Assembly (NCBI RefSeq): GCF_018717645.1
Contig: NZ_JAFLHG010000009.1
Location: 1-64,000, forward strand
Reading direction: 5' to 3'
Length of the DNA stretch: 64,000 nucleotides
Source of the DNA: Microbacterium flavum
GTDB taxonomy: Bacteria; Actinomycetota; Actinomycetes; Actinomycetales; Microbacteriaceae
The notes beneath the pieces were generated by a model, which saw only the letters and a list, made by a program, of their open reading frames with translations, made no database searches and had not been told where the DNA came from. Position numbers and translations under genes: made by a program. Each line of letters opens with the position of its first letter. Position 1 is the stretch's first letter. Of the stretch, positions 1-7,338 are shown one piece after another.

Positions 1-2042
1 AGACCGCGGCGGGCCAGGAGCGGGGCGATGTCGGCGTCGCGGCCGCGGAAGTCGCGGTAGGCCTCGAGCGGGTCCTTCGAGCCGCCCACGCCGAGGAGCC
101 GCGTGCGGAACCGATCGCCGCCCGTCCGCGTCAGACCGCCGTTCTCCTTGAACCATTCGACGGTGTCGGCGTCGAGGACCTCGCTCCAGATGTATGAGTA
201 GTAGCCGGCGCTGTAGCCGCCCGAGAAGACATGTGCGAAGTAGGTCGACGCGTAGCGGGTCGGGACGACCGGGTTATCCAGTCCGATGTCGGCGAGGGTG
301 GATGCCTCGAATGCCGCGACGTCGATCTCGTCGGCGACATCGTCGGCGCCCAGGGAATGCCATGCCTGGTCGAGCCATGCGGCGGCGAGATACTCGCTCG
401 TCGCGAAGCCCTGGTTGAAGGCCTCGGACGCGTGGAGCTTGTCGACGACATCCTGGGGGAGCGGCTCGCCCGTCTCGACGTGGCGCGCGTAGGACGCGAG
501 CACCTCGGGCCAGAGGATCCACATCTCGTTCACCTGGGAGGGGAACTCCACGAAGTCGCGGAACACGGCCGTGCCCGCGAAGTGCGGGTAGGTGACGTGG
601 GCGAACAGGCCGTGCAGCGCGTGGCCGAACTCGTGGAAGAGGGTCGTCACCTCGTCGAGGGTCAGGAGAGTGGGCTCGCCCGCAGCGGGCTTGGGGACGT
701 TCAGGTTGTTGACCACGACGGGCGCCGTGCCGCGCAGCTCGGACTGCGCGACGATCGAGTTCATCCACGCCCCGCCGCGCTTGGTGTCGCGTGTGTAGAG
801 ATCGAGGACGAAGAGCCCGAGCGCCGTGCCGTCCGGGTCCACGATCTCGAACACGCGGGCATCCGGGTGATAGGCGTGCAGGTCGTCGCGCTCCGTGAAG
901 GTGATCCCGTACAGCGCGGTCGCGGCACGGAAGACCCCGTCCTGGAGGACGCGTTCGGCTTCGAACCACGGGCGCAGCGCCGTGCGGTCCAGATCGTACT
1001 CGGCGGCCCGCACCCGCTCGGTGTAGAACGCCCAGTCGTGGGCCTCGAGGGGGAACGGGGACTCCTGCGTGTCGATGATCGCCTGCAGAGCGGCCTGTTC
1101 CCGGCGGGCGTTCGCTGCCGCGGGCGCGGCGAGGCGGCGGAGAAGGGCGGCGACGGCCTCCGCCGATCCTGCGGTCTGGTCGCTCGTGATGTATGCGGCG
1201 TGGCTCTCGTGCCCGAGGAGCGCGGCGCGCTCCGCGCGCAGCCGCACGATCTCCCGCAGGACCTCGCGGTTGTCGTGCTCGCCACCGCGGATGCCGCGGG
1301 ATCGCGATGCCTCGAGCAGGCGCCGGCGGCTGTTCCGATCGGTCAGGCTCGCGAGATACGGATGCCCGGTGTAGAGCGTGAGCGTGACCACGTAGCGGCC
1401 CGGGAGTCCGCGGTCGACGGCGTTCTGGGCCGCGGCGGAGAGCTCGCCGGAGGTGAGACCGTCGAGCTCGGCCGCGTCGTCGAACACGACGGCCAGCTCG
1501 TTGGTGTCGGCGAGGAGGTTCTTCTCGAAGGTGTTGGTCAGAACGGCCAGGCGCCCGTTGAGGGCCGTGAGACGCGCCTTCTGCTCGTCGTCGAGTCCGG
1601 CTCCCGCGTGGGTCATCTCCCGGTAGTGACGTTCGACGAGATAGCGCTGCTCCGGCGCGAGATCCAGCTCGCCCAATCGGTCGTGGAGGGTCTTCACGCG
1701 CCAGTAGAGCGCGCCGTCGAGCTCCACCGCGTCCTGGTGGGCGGACATGAGGGGAGCCAGTTCCTCCTCGACGGCCTGGATCTCCGGCGTGGCGTCCGCG
1801 GACGACACGGTGTAGAAGGTGCGGGCGACCCGATCGAGCATCTCGCCCGAGCGTTCGAGGGCGACCATGGTGTTCTCGAAGGTCGGCATAGACCGGACTC
1901 GCGTGATCGCCTGGATCTCCTGGCGGTGGGTCGCGAACGCGGCGTCGAAGGCGGGGAGATAGTGCTCCGGTCGGATCTGCCGATAGTCGGGCAGCGCGTA
2001 CGGAAGGGGCGAAGGACTCAGCAGGGGGTTCTGGTCGACCAT
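1..2042 (-). CDS. dcp: M3 family zinc metallopeptidase (peptidyl-dipeptidase Dcp-like), C-terminal end cut by the window edge
   Basis: Cytoplasmic zinc peptidase of the M3 (thimet/Dcp/OpdA) family, which degrades short peptides. About 680 residues are visible. The zinc site H470-E-F-G-H474 is followed 29 residues later by E499 in F-V-E-F-P-S-Q, the same spacing as the third zinc ligand in M3 enzymes. The visible end, D-I-A-P-L-L-A-R-R-G-L, resembles the normal end of Dcp, so only a few residues should be missing. The start is ATG at 2042, six bases after a TAGGCT -10 box (complement of 2049-2054), which predicts a leaderless mRNA. It is divergent from an ArsR-like regulator and shares a repeat-rich operator with it. 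Dcp rather than OpdA is inferred from overall length and ending; the family is certain. Confidence 0.88.
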   Translation of the reverse strand, partial: MVDQNPLLSPSPLPYALPDYRQIRPEHYLPAFDAAFATHRQEIQAITRVRSMPTFENTMVALERSGEMLDRVARTFYTVSSADATPEIQAVEEELAPLMSAHQDAVELDGALYWRVKTLHDRLGELDLAPEQRYLVERHYREMTHAGAGLDDEQKARLTALNGRLAVLTNTFEKNLLADTNELAVVFDDAAELDGLTSGELSAAAQNAVDRGLPGRYVVTLTLYTGHPYLASLTDRNSRRRLLEASRSRGIRGGEHDNREVLREIVRLRAERAALLGHESHAAYITSDQTAGSAEAVAALLRRLAAPAAANARREQAALQAIIDTQESPFPLEAHDWAFYTERVRAAEYDLDRTALRPWFEAERVLQDGVFRAATALYGITFTERDDLHAYHPDARVFEIVDPDGTALGLFVLDLYTRDTKRGGAWMNSIVAQSELRGTAPVVVNNLNVPKPAAGEPTLLTLDEVTTLFHEFGHALHGLFAHVTYPHFAGTAVFRDFVEFPSQVNEMWILWPEVLASYARHVETGEPLPQDVVDKLHASEAFNQGFATSEYLAAAWLDQAWHSLGADDVADEIDVAAFEASTLADIGLDNPVVPTRYASTYFAHVFSGGYSAGYYSYIWSEVLDADTVEWFKENGGLTRTGGDRFRTRLLGVGGSKDPLEAYRDFRGRDADIAPLLARRG

Positions 2043-2048
2043 GCGCCC

Positions 2049-2121
2049 AGCCTAGGGGAAGAGAATGCAGAGGTTCTCTTGCAAAGACATGCTTGCAAAG
2101 GAAGCTTTGTAACGCTACGCT
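2049..2121. promoter_or_regulatory. Divergent promoters with a three-half-site operator
   Basis: The 86-base gap between the leftward peptidase and the rightward regulator holds CTTGCAAAG at 2078-2086 and again at 2092-2100, plus the inverted form CTTTGTAA at 2105-2112 (one mismatch). Rightward, TTGCAA (2093-2098), a 17-base spacer and TACGCT (2116-2121) make a good promoter that ends 7 bases before the regulator ATG. Leftward, TAGGCT (complement of 2049-2054) serves the peptidase. The half-sites cover the rightward -35 and lie at the leftward -35 position, so autoregulation plus control of the peptidase is a reasonable inference. Confidence 0.7.
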
Positions 2122-2128
2122 GAGATGC

Positions 2129-2746
2129 ATGAGCACCAGCGATCCCGCAGAGCGGCCGCCATCGGGCGAGACCCGCGTCCTCGACGCAGGGGCGCTGAAG
2201 GCGCTCGCGCACCCGTTGCGCGTGCGGATCTTCGACATCCTCAGCCTCCACGGCGCGCAGACCGCGAGCTCGCTGGCCGAGCAGCTGGGGGAGTCGAGCG
2301 GCGCGACGAGCTATCACCTGCGCGCGCTGGCGAAGCACGACCTCATCCGCGAAGTGGAAGGTCGTGGGACCGCTCGCGAGCGGTGGTGGGAGCGCCCCCG
2401 TGGATCGGTGACGATCTCGACTCCCGAGGCGACGCGCACGCCGTCGGGACTCGCCGCCTCCCAGATCGTGGTCACCGAGACCTACCGGCAGCGTCACGAA
2501 CAGCTCATGCGCTACCTCGCCCAGGCCTGGAGCTCGGTCGACCAGGTCGATCAGCCCGCCGAGCTCTCCACGGCGAACACGCGACTGACGCGCGAGCAGT
2601 TCGATGAGGTGAGGGATCGGATCGCCGCCATCATCACCGAGGCCGTCGACCGGTACCGCGACCAGGACGGCGACGACGTCCGCCCCTACCTGATCCGTCT
2701 CGACATGTTCCCGCTCGATAGCCCACGCGTGAAAGAAGGCAGCTGA
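2129..2746 (+). CDS. ArsR-like winged-helix transcriptional regulator
   Basis: A 205-residue regulator with an N-terminal winged helix of the ArsR/HTH_20 type: L-K-A-L-A-H-P-L-R-V-R-I-F-D-I-L opens the domain, and the recognition-helix region ends in S-G-A-T-S-Y-H-L-R-A-L. The C-terminal half is a helical effector or dimerisation region with no recognised motif. I chose the ATG at 2129 because it starts at the helix-domain linker and lies 7 bases after a TACGCT -10 box; an in-frame ATG at 2093 lies inside the operator. The gene ends in a TGATG overlap with the next small gene, so the two are translationally coupled. It probably represses itself and the divergent peptidase. The effector is unknown. 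Confidence 0.88.
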   Translation: MSTSDPAERPPSGETRVLDAGALKALAHPLRVRIFDILSLHGAQTASSLAEQLGESSGATSYHLRALAKHDLIREVEGRGTARERWWERPRGSVTISTPEATRTPSGLAASQIVVTETYRQRHEQLMRYLAQAWSSVDQVDQPAELSTANTRLTREQFDEVRDRIAAIITEAVDRYRDQDGDDVRPYLIRLDMFPLDSPRVKEGS

Positions 2747-2964
2747 TGGCACTCATCGACACCACCCGCATCCGGCTGCGCGCCACGCCGGCCGAGCGCG
2801 TCGCGCTGGCCGCCGCCGCATGGATCTCGACGTGTGTCGCCCATCGGATGGCCCAGCGCGCCGATCGGGCGGCCGAGACCCTCGCGCGGCAGAACGCGAT
2901 CGACGACGTGACCCGTCGGCGGGACCAGGAACGCGCGCGAGCGCACCTTCTCGGCATCCGCTGA
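2746..2964 (+). CDS. Small basic helical protein coupled to the regulator
   Basis: A 72-residue protein of unknown function. It is Ala- and Arg-rich, with a short apolar stretch (V-A-L-A-A-A-A-W-I-S-T-C-V-A) at residues 19-32 followed by a charged helix. Its ATG shares one base with the regulator's stop codon (TGATG), which argues that it is real and translated together with the regulator. No domain is recognised. The apolar stretch could be a weak membrane anchor or simply part of a helix. Confidence 0.6.
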   Translation: MALIDTTRIRLRATPAERVALAAAAWISTCVAHRMAQRADRAAETLARQNAIDDVTRRRDQERARAHLLGIR

Positions 2965-2975
2965 GCGGCGTACGG

Positions 2976-3224
2976 TCAGGCGAACTCGTCCTCGTCGTCG
3001 TGGCGGACGGTCACCGCACCAGTGGCATCGACCTCGACGATCACGCCGGTCTCGAGCTCGGCGATCGGGCGGCGCTCGAGGAAGGTGAGCGTCCAGCGCG
3101 GCCTCGGCTGGCCGAGGTCGTCGCCGGGCAGCGCGCGGTCGACGGCGCGGATCTGCGCACGCAGGACGTCCGGCACGGCCGCCGGCGGCTCCTCGCCGCT
3201 GGTCCAGCGGGTTCCGAGCTGCAT
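2976..3224 (-). CDS. Conserved small hypothetical protein downstream of valS
   Basis: An 82-residue protein of unknown function that starts one base after the valS stop codon, so it is very probably the last gene of the valS transcript. It is mixed-charge, has W-T-L-T-F-L-E-R-R-P-I-A in the middle and ends in an acidic tail (H-D-D-E-D-E-F-A). No signal peptide, membrane segment or cysteine is seen. The tight spacing is the main evidence that it is a real gene. Confidence 0.65.
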   Translation of the reverse strand: MQLGTRWTSGEEPPAAVPDVLRAQIRAVDRALPGDDLGQPRPRWTLTFLERRPIAELETGVIVEVDATGAVTVRHDDEDEFA

Positions 3225-3225
3225 C

Positions 3226-5832
3226 TCAGACCTCCGACTCGAGCTCGACGGCGTCCACGCTCAGCCCGGCCGAGCGCTGCTCGTCCGTCGAGATCTCCAG
3301 GCTCGAGATGCGGCCGACGGCTTTGAGGTCGCCTTCCGCGAGGCGGAGCAGGTCGGCGGTCACCGGGTCGGCCGTGAGCGAGAGACGACGCACGGGCGTC
3401 TTCTGCGAGGCCTTGGCCTCGGTCTTCGCGCGGCGGATGCCGATCAGCGCCGTGCTCGCTGCGGCCAGCACGCGCTCGTCGCCCCACCCGTCGCGAGGCT
3501 CCGGCCAGGCGGCCGTGTGGACCGATCCGTCCTCGAACCACGACCATGCCTCCTCGGTCGCGAAGGCGATCACAGGGGCGAGCAGTCGCAGCAGCGTCGA
3601 CAGCGCGATGCGCAGCGCGAGGGCGGCGGAAGCCTGACCGGCGTCCGCCTGGTCGTACGCGCGCTCCTTGACGAGTTCGAGGTAATCGTCGCAGAACGTC
3701 CAGAAGAACGCCTCCGTGACCTCCAGCGCCCGGGCGTGGTCGTACGCCTCGAACGCCTTCGTGGCGTCGCGGACGACCTCGTCGAGCGTCGAGAGCATCG
3801 CGGCATCCAGCGCGTGCGTCACCTCGGCGCCGTCGGCCACCGGGAACGACAGCACGAACTTCGCCGCATTGAGGACCTTGATCGCGAGACGGCGACCGAT
3901 CTTCACCTGCGTCGGGTTCTGGACGTCGAAGGCGGCGTCGGCACCGAAGCGGCTGGATGCCGACCAGTAACGCACCGCGTCGGTGCCGTGCTGGTCGAGG
4001 ATGTCCGCCGGGGTCACGACGTTGCCCTTGGACTTCGACATCTTCTTGCGGTCGGGGTCGAGGATGTAGCCGGAGATGGCAGCGTCCGTCCACGGCGCGC
4101 GGTCGTCCTCGAGCGCCGAGCGCACCATCGTCGAGAACAGCCAGGTGCGGATGATCTCCTGACCCTGCGGACGCAGGTCGAAGGGCGCGACGAGGTTCCA
4201 GAGCTCGTCGTCGCGCTGCCAGCCTCCGGCGAGCTGCGGCGTGAGCGAGGATGTCGCCCACGTGTCGAAGATGTCCTTCTCACCCTCGAAACCGCCGGGA
4301 ACGCCGCGCTGCGACTCGTCGAACCCCGGCGCGGTGTCGGTCGTCGGGTCCACCGGCAGGGTCGCGAGGTCAGCCGTGATCACGCCGTCCACCACCCGCT
4401 CCCCGTGCTCGTCGAGCGGGTACCACACGGGGATCGGAACGCCGAAGAAGCGCTGTCGCGAGACGAGCCAATCGCCGGTGAGCCCGTTCGTCCAGTTCTC
4501 GTAGCGCACGCGCATGAAGTCGGGGTGCCAGTCCATGCCGCGTCCGAGGTCGATCAGCTTCTCCCGGAAGGCCGCGTCGCGCGCGCCGTTGCGGAGGTAC
4601 CACTGACGGGTGGACACGATCTCGAGCGCACGGTCACCCTTCTCGTAGAACTTCACCGGGTGGTTGAAGGGCTTCGAGACCGCGAGGAGCTCGCCGGATG
4701 CCTCGAGGAGCTCGACCATCTTCTTCTTCGCGCTGAAGACGGTCAGTCCCGCGATCTCCGCGTAGGCAGCGGTGGCGGCATCCGTCGTCAGAGCCTCGGG
4801 AGCGTCGGGGAGGATCCGGCCGTCCTGACCGAGGATCGTGCGGTTCGGCAGGTCGAGCTCGCGCCACCAGATGATGTCGGTCACGTCGCCGAAGGTGCAG
4901 ACCATCGCGATGCCCGAACCCTTGTCCTTCTGGGCGAGGGGGTGGGCGACAACCGGCACCTCGACGTCGAAGACCGGTGTGCGCACGGTCGTGCCGAAGT
5001 ACGGCTGGTACCGCTCATCACCCGGGTTCGCGACGAGGGCGACGCACGCGGCGAGGAGTTCGGGGCGCGTCGTCTCGATCTCGATGTCGCCGGAACCGTC
5101 GCTCTTGTGGAATGCGATGCGGTGGTAGGAGGCCTGCTGCTCCCGATCTTCGAGCTCCGCCTGCGCGATCGCCGAGCGGAAGTCGATGTCCCACAGGGTC
5201 GGCGCCATCGCCTGATACGCCTCGCCGCGCTCGAGATTGCGCAGGAACGCGAGCTGGCTCGTCCGGATCGTGTCGTCGGAGATCGTCCGATAGGTCTGTG
5301 TCCAGTCCACGGAGAGGCCGAGCTGGCGGAAGAGCGCCTCGAACTGCTTCTCGTCCTCGAGCGTCAGCTCCTCGCACAGCTCGATGAAGTTGCGGCGGCT
5401 GATCGGCACCTGGTCGGCGGGCTTCAGGCTCTTCGCGTCCCCGTGGAACGGGGGAGTGAAGTCGGCGTCGTAGGGGAGCGAGGTGTCGCAGCGCACGCCG
5501 TAGTAGTTCTGCACACGGCGCTCGGTCGGCAGCCCGTTGTCATCCCACCCCATCGGGTAGAACACGGTCTTCCCGCGCATGCGCTCGTAGCGCACCTTCA
5601 CGTCGGTGTGGGTGTAGCTGAAGACATGCCCGATGTGCAGCGATCCCGACGCGGTCGGCGGGGGCGTGTCGACCGAGTAGACGCCGGTGCGGCCCTTCGC
5701 CCGCGCGGCGTCGCGGTCGAACAGGTAGGTTCCGGCCGCGGTCCACGCGGCATCCCACTTCTGCTCGAGGCCTTCCAGAGCGGGCTTGTCGGGAATCGGT
5801 CCCCGAGCGTGTCGATGGGGCGCGTCGGACAT
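3226..5832 (-). CDS. valS: Valyl-tRNA synthetase, archaeal-like form
   Basis: Class Ia synthetase that charges tRNA-Val. The 868 residues carry H66-I-G-H69 in G-S-L-H-I-G-H-V-F-S and K-M-S-K-S near residue 596, with an editing domain in between and an anticodon-binding domain after. The stretch W-D-D-N-G-L-P-T-E-R-R-V-Q is typical of the archaeal/spirochaete type of ValRS rather than the common bacterial type, and no long C-terminal coiled-coil arm follows the anticodon domain. ATG at 5832 has a GAGGAG ribosome site; the promoter lies near 5900. A small gene follows one base after its stop. Assignment to valine rests on the overall family match. Confidence 0.95.
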   Translation of the reverse strand: MSDAPHRHARGPIPDKPALEGLEQKWDAAWTAAGTYLFDRDAARAKGRTGVYSVDTPPPTASGSLHIGHVFSYTHTDVKVRYERMRGKTVFYPMGWDDNGLPTERRVQNYYGVRCDTSLPYDADFTPPFHGDAKSLKPADQVPISRRNFIELCEELTLEDEKQFEALFRQLGLSVDWTQTYRTISDDTIRTSQLAFLRNLERGEAYQAMAPTLWDIDFRSAIAQAELEDREQQASYHRIAFHKSDGSGDIEIETTRPELLAACVALVANPGDERYQPYFGTTVRTPVFDVEVPVVAHPLAQKDKGSGIAMVCTFGDVTDIIWWRELDLPNRTILGQDGRILPDAPEALTTDAATAAYAEIAGLTVFSAKKKMVELLEASGELLAVSKPFNHPVKFYEKGDRALEIVSTRQWYLRNGARDAAFREKLIDLGRGMDWHPDFMRVRYENWTNGLTGDWLVSRQRFFGVPIPVWYPLDEHGERVVDGVITADLATLPVDPTTDTAPGFDESQRGVPGGFEGEKDIFDTWATSSLTPQLAGGWQRDDELWNLVAPFDLRPQGQEIIRTWLFSTMVRSALEDDRAPWTDAAISGYILDPDRKKMSKSKGNVVTPADILDQHGTDAVRYWSASSRFGADAAFDVQNPTQVKIGRRLAIKVLNAAKFVLSFPVADGAEVTHALDAAMLSTLDEVVRDATKAFEAYDHARALEVTEAFFWTFCDDYLELVKERAYDQADAGQASAALALRIALSTLLRLLAPVIAFATEEAWSWFEDGSVHTAAWPEPRDGWGDERVLAAASTALIGIRRAKTEAKASQKTPVRRLSLTADPVTADLLRLAEGDLKAVGRISSLEISTDEQRSAGLSVDAVELESEV

Positions 5833-5895
5833 GGGTCTCCTCGAGCGATATGTGCGGCACTGTGTGAGCGTGCCTGAGTGTGTCGGTGCCCGGCC

Positions 5896-5901
5896 AGTCT
5901 A
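5896..5901 (-). promoter_or_regulatory. -10 box of the valS promoter over the stop codon of the upstream gene
   Basis: Read leftward the sequence is TAGACT. Transcription from it would give a leader of about 57 bases before the valS ATG. The TAG of this box is also the stop codon of the upstream acetyltransferase gene. Confidence 0.55.
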
Positions 5902-6435
5902 CCGGCGGGCGGTCCACTCATCGCGCGAGACGGCGAACGCGAGGTGGGGCATGTCGATCCCGCGGTAGTGGGTCGTGAAGGTGCGCCGGACGGTCATCCC
6001 GAGCCGGATCGCGACGTTCATGGATGCCACGTTCGTCGAGCGCACCTTGGCGTAGAGATCGCCGATCGGGAGCGTCTCGAACGCACGGTCGCGGCAGGCC
6101 GATGCCGCCTCGATCGCGTACCCGTGATGCCAGTGCGCGCGCTGGAAGAGGTAGCCGACCTCGATGACCTCCTCGTCGTCGATGCGCTGACGGGTGAGGC
6201 CGCACTGTCCGATCATCCGGCCGCCCTCCCGCAGTGCGACCGCCCAGAGCCCGAAGCCGTCGACGGCATAGCGCTCCTGCATCCGACGCAGCCAGGCGAG
6301 GGACTCCGCGTCGCTGAACGCCCCCTCGTAGGCGGCCATCGCGACGGGGTCATGGAGGATCTCCCGGAGGTCCGGGAGGTCGCTGTCGGTCATCTCCCGG
6401 AGTGACAGCCGGTCGGTCTCGAGGATCGCACGCAC
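5899..6435 (-). CDS. GNAT family N-acetyltransferase (RimJ/RimL type)
   Basis: A 178-residue acetyl-CoA-dependent N-acetyltransferase of the Acetyltransf_3 group. It opens I-L-E-T-D-R-L-S-L-R-E, the usual first strand, and the acetyl-CoA loop is near R-A-H-W-H-H-G-Y-A (around residues 113-121), followed by A-I-R-L-G-M-T. This subfamily includes enzymes acting on ribosomal proteins and on small amines; the substrate is unknown here. The GTG start at 6435 has GGGAGG six bases upstream. The gene begins 11 bases after the pentapeptide-repeat gene ends, so the two probably form a small operon. Its TAG stop forms part of the valS -10 box. Confidence 0.85.
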   Translation of the reverse strand: MRAILETDRLSLREMTDSDLPDLREILHDPVAMAAYEGAFSDAESLAWLRRMQERYAVDGFGLWAVALREGGRMIGQCGLTRQRIDDEEVIEVGYLFQRAHWHHGYAIEAASACRDRAFETLPIGDLYAKVRSTNVASMNVAIRLGMTVRRTFTTHYRGIDMPHLAFAVSRDEWTARR

Positions 6436-6446
6436 GTCGGCCTCCC

Positions 6447-7106
6447 TCAGTCCGCGACGCGGATGCCGAGGGCGCGCGCCCATTCGGCGGCATGCGTCTC
6501 GACCTGCCGGGGCGTGAGCCAGGCACCCGCCAGTGCGCGGGGGTCGGTGTAGGCGAGCGCCTCCAGCCCGCGCAGATCGAGGTCGCTCGCGCGGATGCCG
6601 CGGGTGTCGACCTCCTCGGCGCGGCTCGAGCGGAAACGGACGCGGCCGAGCGTCGCCTCGGGGAGATCGAGGGTGCCGATCTCGCAGTCGTCGATCAGGA
6701 CGTCGCCGAGCGTGGCGGAGGGGAGGGAGAGGTAGTCGATCCGGAGTCCGCGCAGCGTCACGGCATCCCACTGCGCGCGGAGTCCGTCGAGGGTTCCGAT
6801 GCGTCCGCCGACGACCTCGACGCCCCGCCAGGAACCGTCCCGGGCGCTCAGCTCGACCGCACGCAGACCGGCGACCTCGACGTCCGAGAGCGCCGCCCCC
6901 GTCAGGTCGAACCGGGCGACGGATGCCCCGTCGATGCGCGACTCCGCGAGGCGGCCGTGGGCGATCGACACGTCGCCGGTGAGCTCGTCCAGCCGCACGC
7001 CGAGGACGTCGTCGCGCGGCGCGAGGGCGGTGAGCCGCTCGAGGACGCGCGGCAGATCGGGTGCGCTGACGCGGGGCGATGCGGGACCAGAGCTGCGTGC
7101 GGCCAT
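6447..7106 (-). CDS. Pentapeptide-repeat protein
   Basis: A 219-residue cytoplasmic protein. From about residue 60 to 185 it repeats a five-residue unit with an apolar central residue (F-D-L-T-G-A-A-L-S-D-V-E-V-A-G is one stretch), the signature of a right-handed quadrilateral beta-helix. The pattern is looser than in Qnr-type DNA-gyrase protectors, so a gyrase role should not be assumed. The ATG at 7106 lies six bases after TACGCT (complement of 7113-7118), predicting a leaderless mRNA. It is divergent from the ileS T-box leader, with the two -10 boxes only 12 bases apart. Confidence 0.75.
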   Translation of the reverse strand: MAARSSGPASPRVSAPDLPRVLERLTALAPRDDVLGVRLDELTGDVSIAHGRLAESRIDGASVARFDLTGAALSDVEVAGLRAVELSARDGSWRGVEVVGGRIGTLDGLRAQWDAVTLRGLRIDYLSLPSATLGDVLIDDCEIGTLDLPEATLGRVRFRSSRAEEVDTRGIRASDLDLRGLEALAYTDPRALAGAWLTPRQVETHAAEWARALGIRVAD

Positions 7107-7130
7107 CGCACCAGCGTAGGCGCCGGGCGG

Positions 7131-7338
7131 TATGATGGGGCATCGGCTTCGATCCGGCCATCACCGGGGAGCTCGCGGAAGAACGGCGGCACACCGCTCA
7201 GTAGAACCGTGCGGGGCAGGCCCGTCACAGCCGCAGCACGAGAGACCGGCGGATTTTCCGAGGCCGGTAAGCGGGGTGGTACCGCGGTCGCACGATCGTC
7301 CTCGCAGGAGCACACCTCGACGCACCTGCTGGAGTGAC
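7131..7338 (+). promoter_or_regulatory. T-box riboswitch (tRNA-Ile sensing) in the ileS leader, with -10 box
   Basis: TATGAT at 7131-7136 is a likely -10 box. The leader then shows a specifier hairpin in which ATC (7160-7162), an isoleucine codon, lies between CCGGCC and ACCGG. About 110 bases later comes the conserved T-box, GGGGTGGTACCGCGG (7273-7287), whose TGGT pairs with the ACCA end of uncharged tRNA. No U-tract terminator follows; the downstream part contains TCCTCGCAGGA and the GGAG ribosome site at 7331-7334. This fits the actinobacterial translational T-box with a short Stem I, which opens the ribosome site when tRNA-Ile is uncharged. The exact sequestering pairing was not resolved. 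Confidence 0.9.

Noticed and set aside
231..2123. 630-residue open frame antisense to the M3 peptidase
   Set aside because: GC-rich DNA keeps frames open on the opposite strand. The minus strand carries the catalytic HEFGH and the third zinc ligand at correct spacing; the plus frame shows no motif.
3022..5877. 951-residue open frame antisense to valS
   Set aside because: Arg/Glu/Val-rich shadow of valS with no domain; valS motifs are complete on the other strand.
6447..7106. Qnr-like quinolone-resistance determinant
   Set aside because: The pentapeptide pattern is loose and there is no specific similarity I can point to beyond the fold; many such proteins have other roles.
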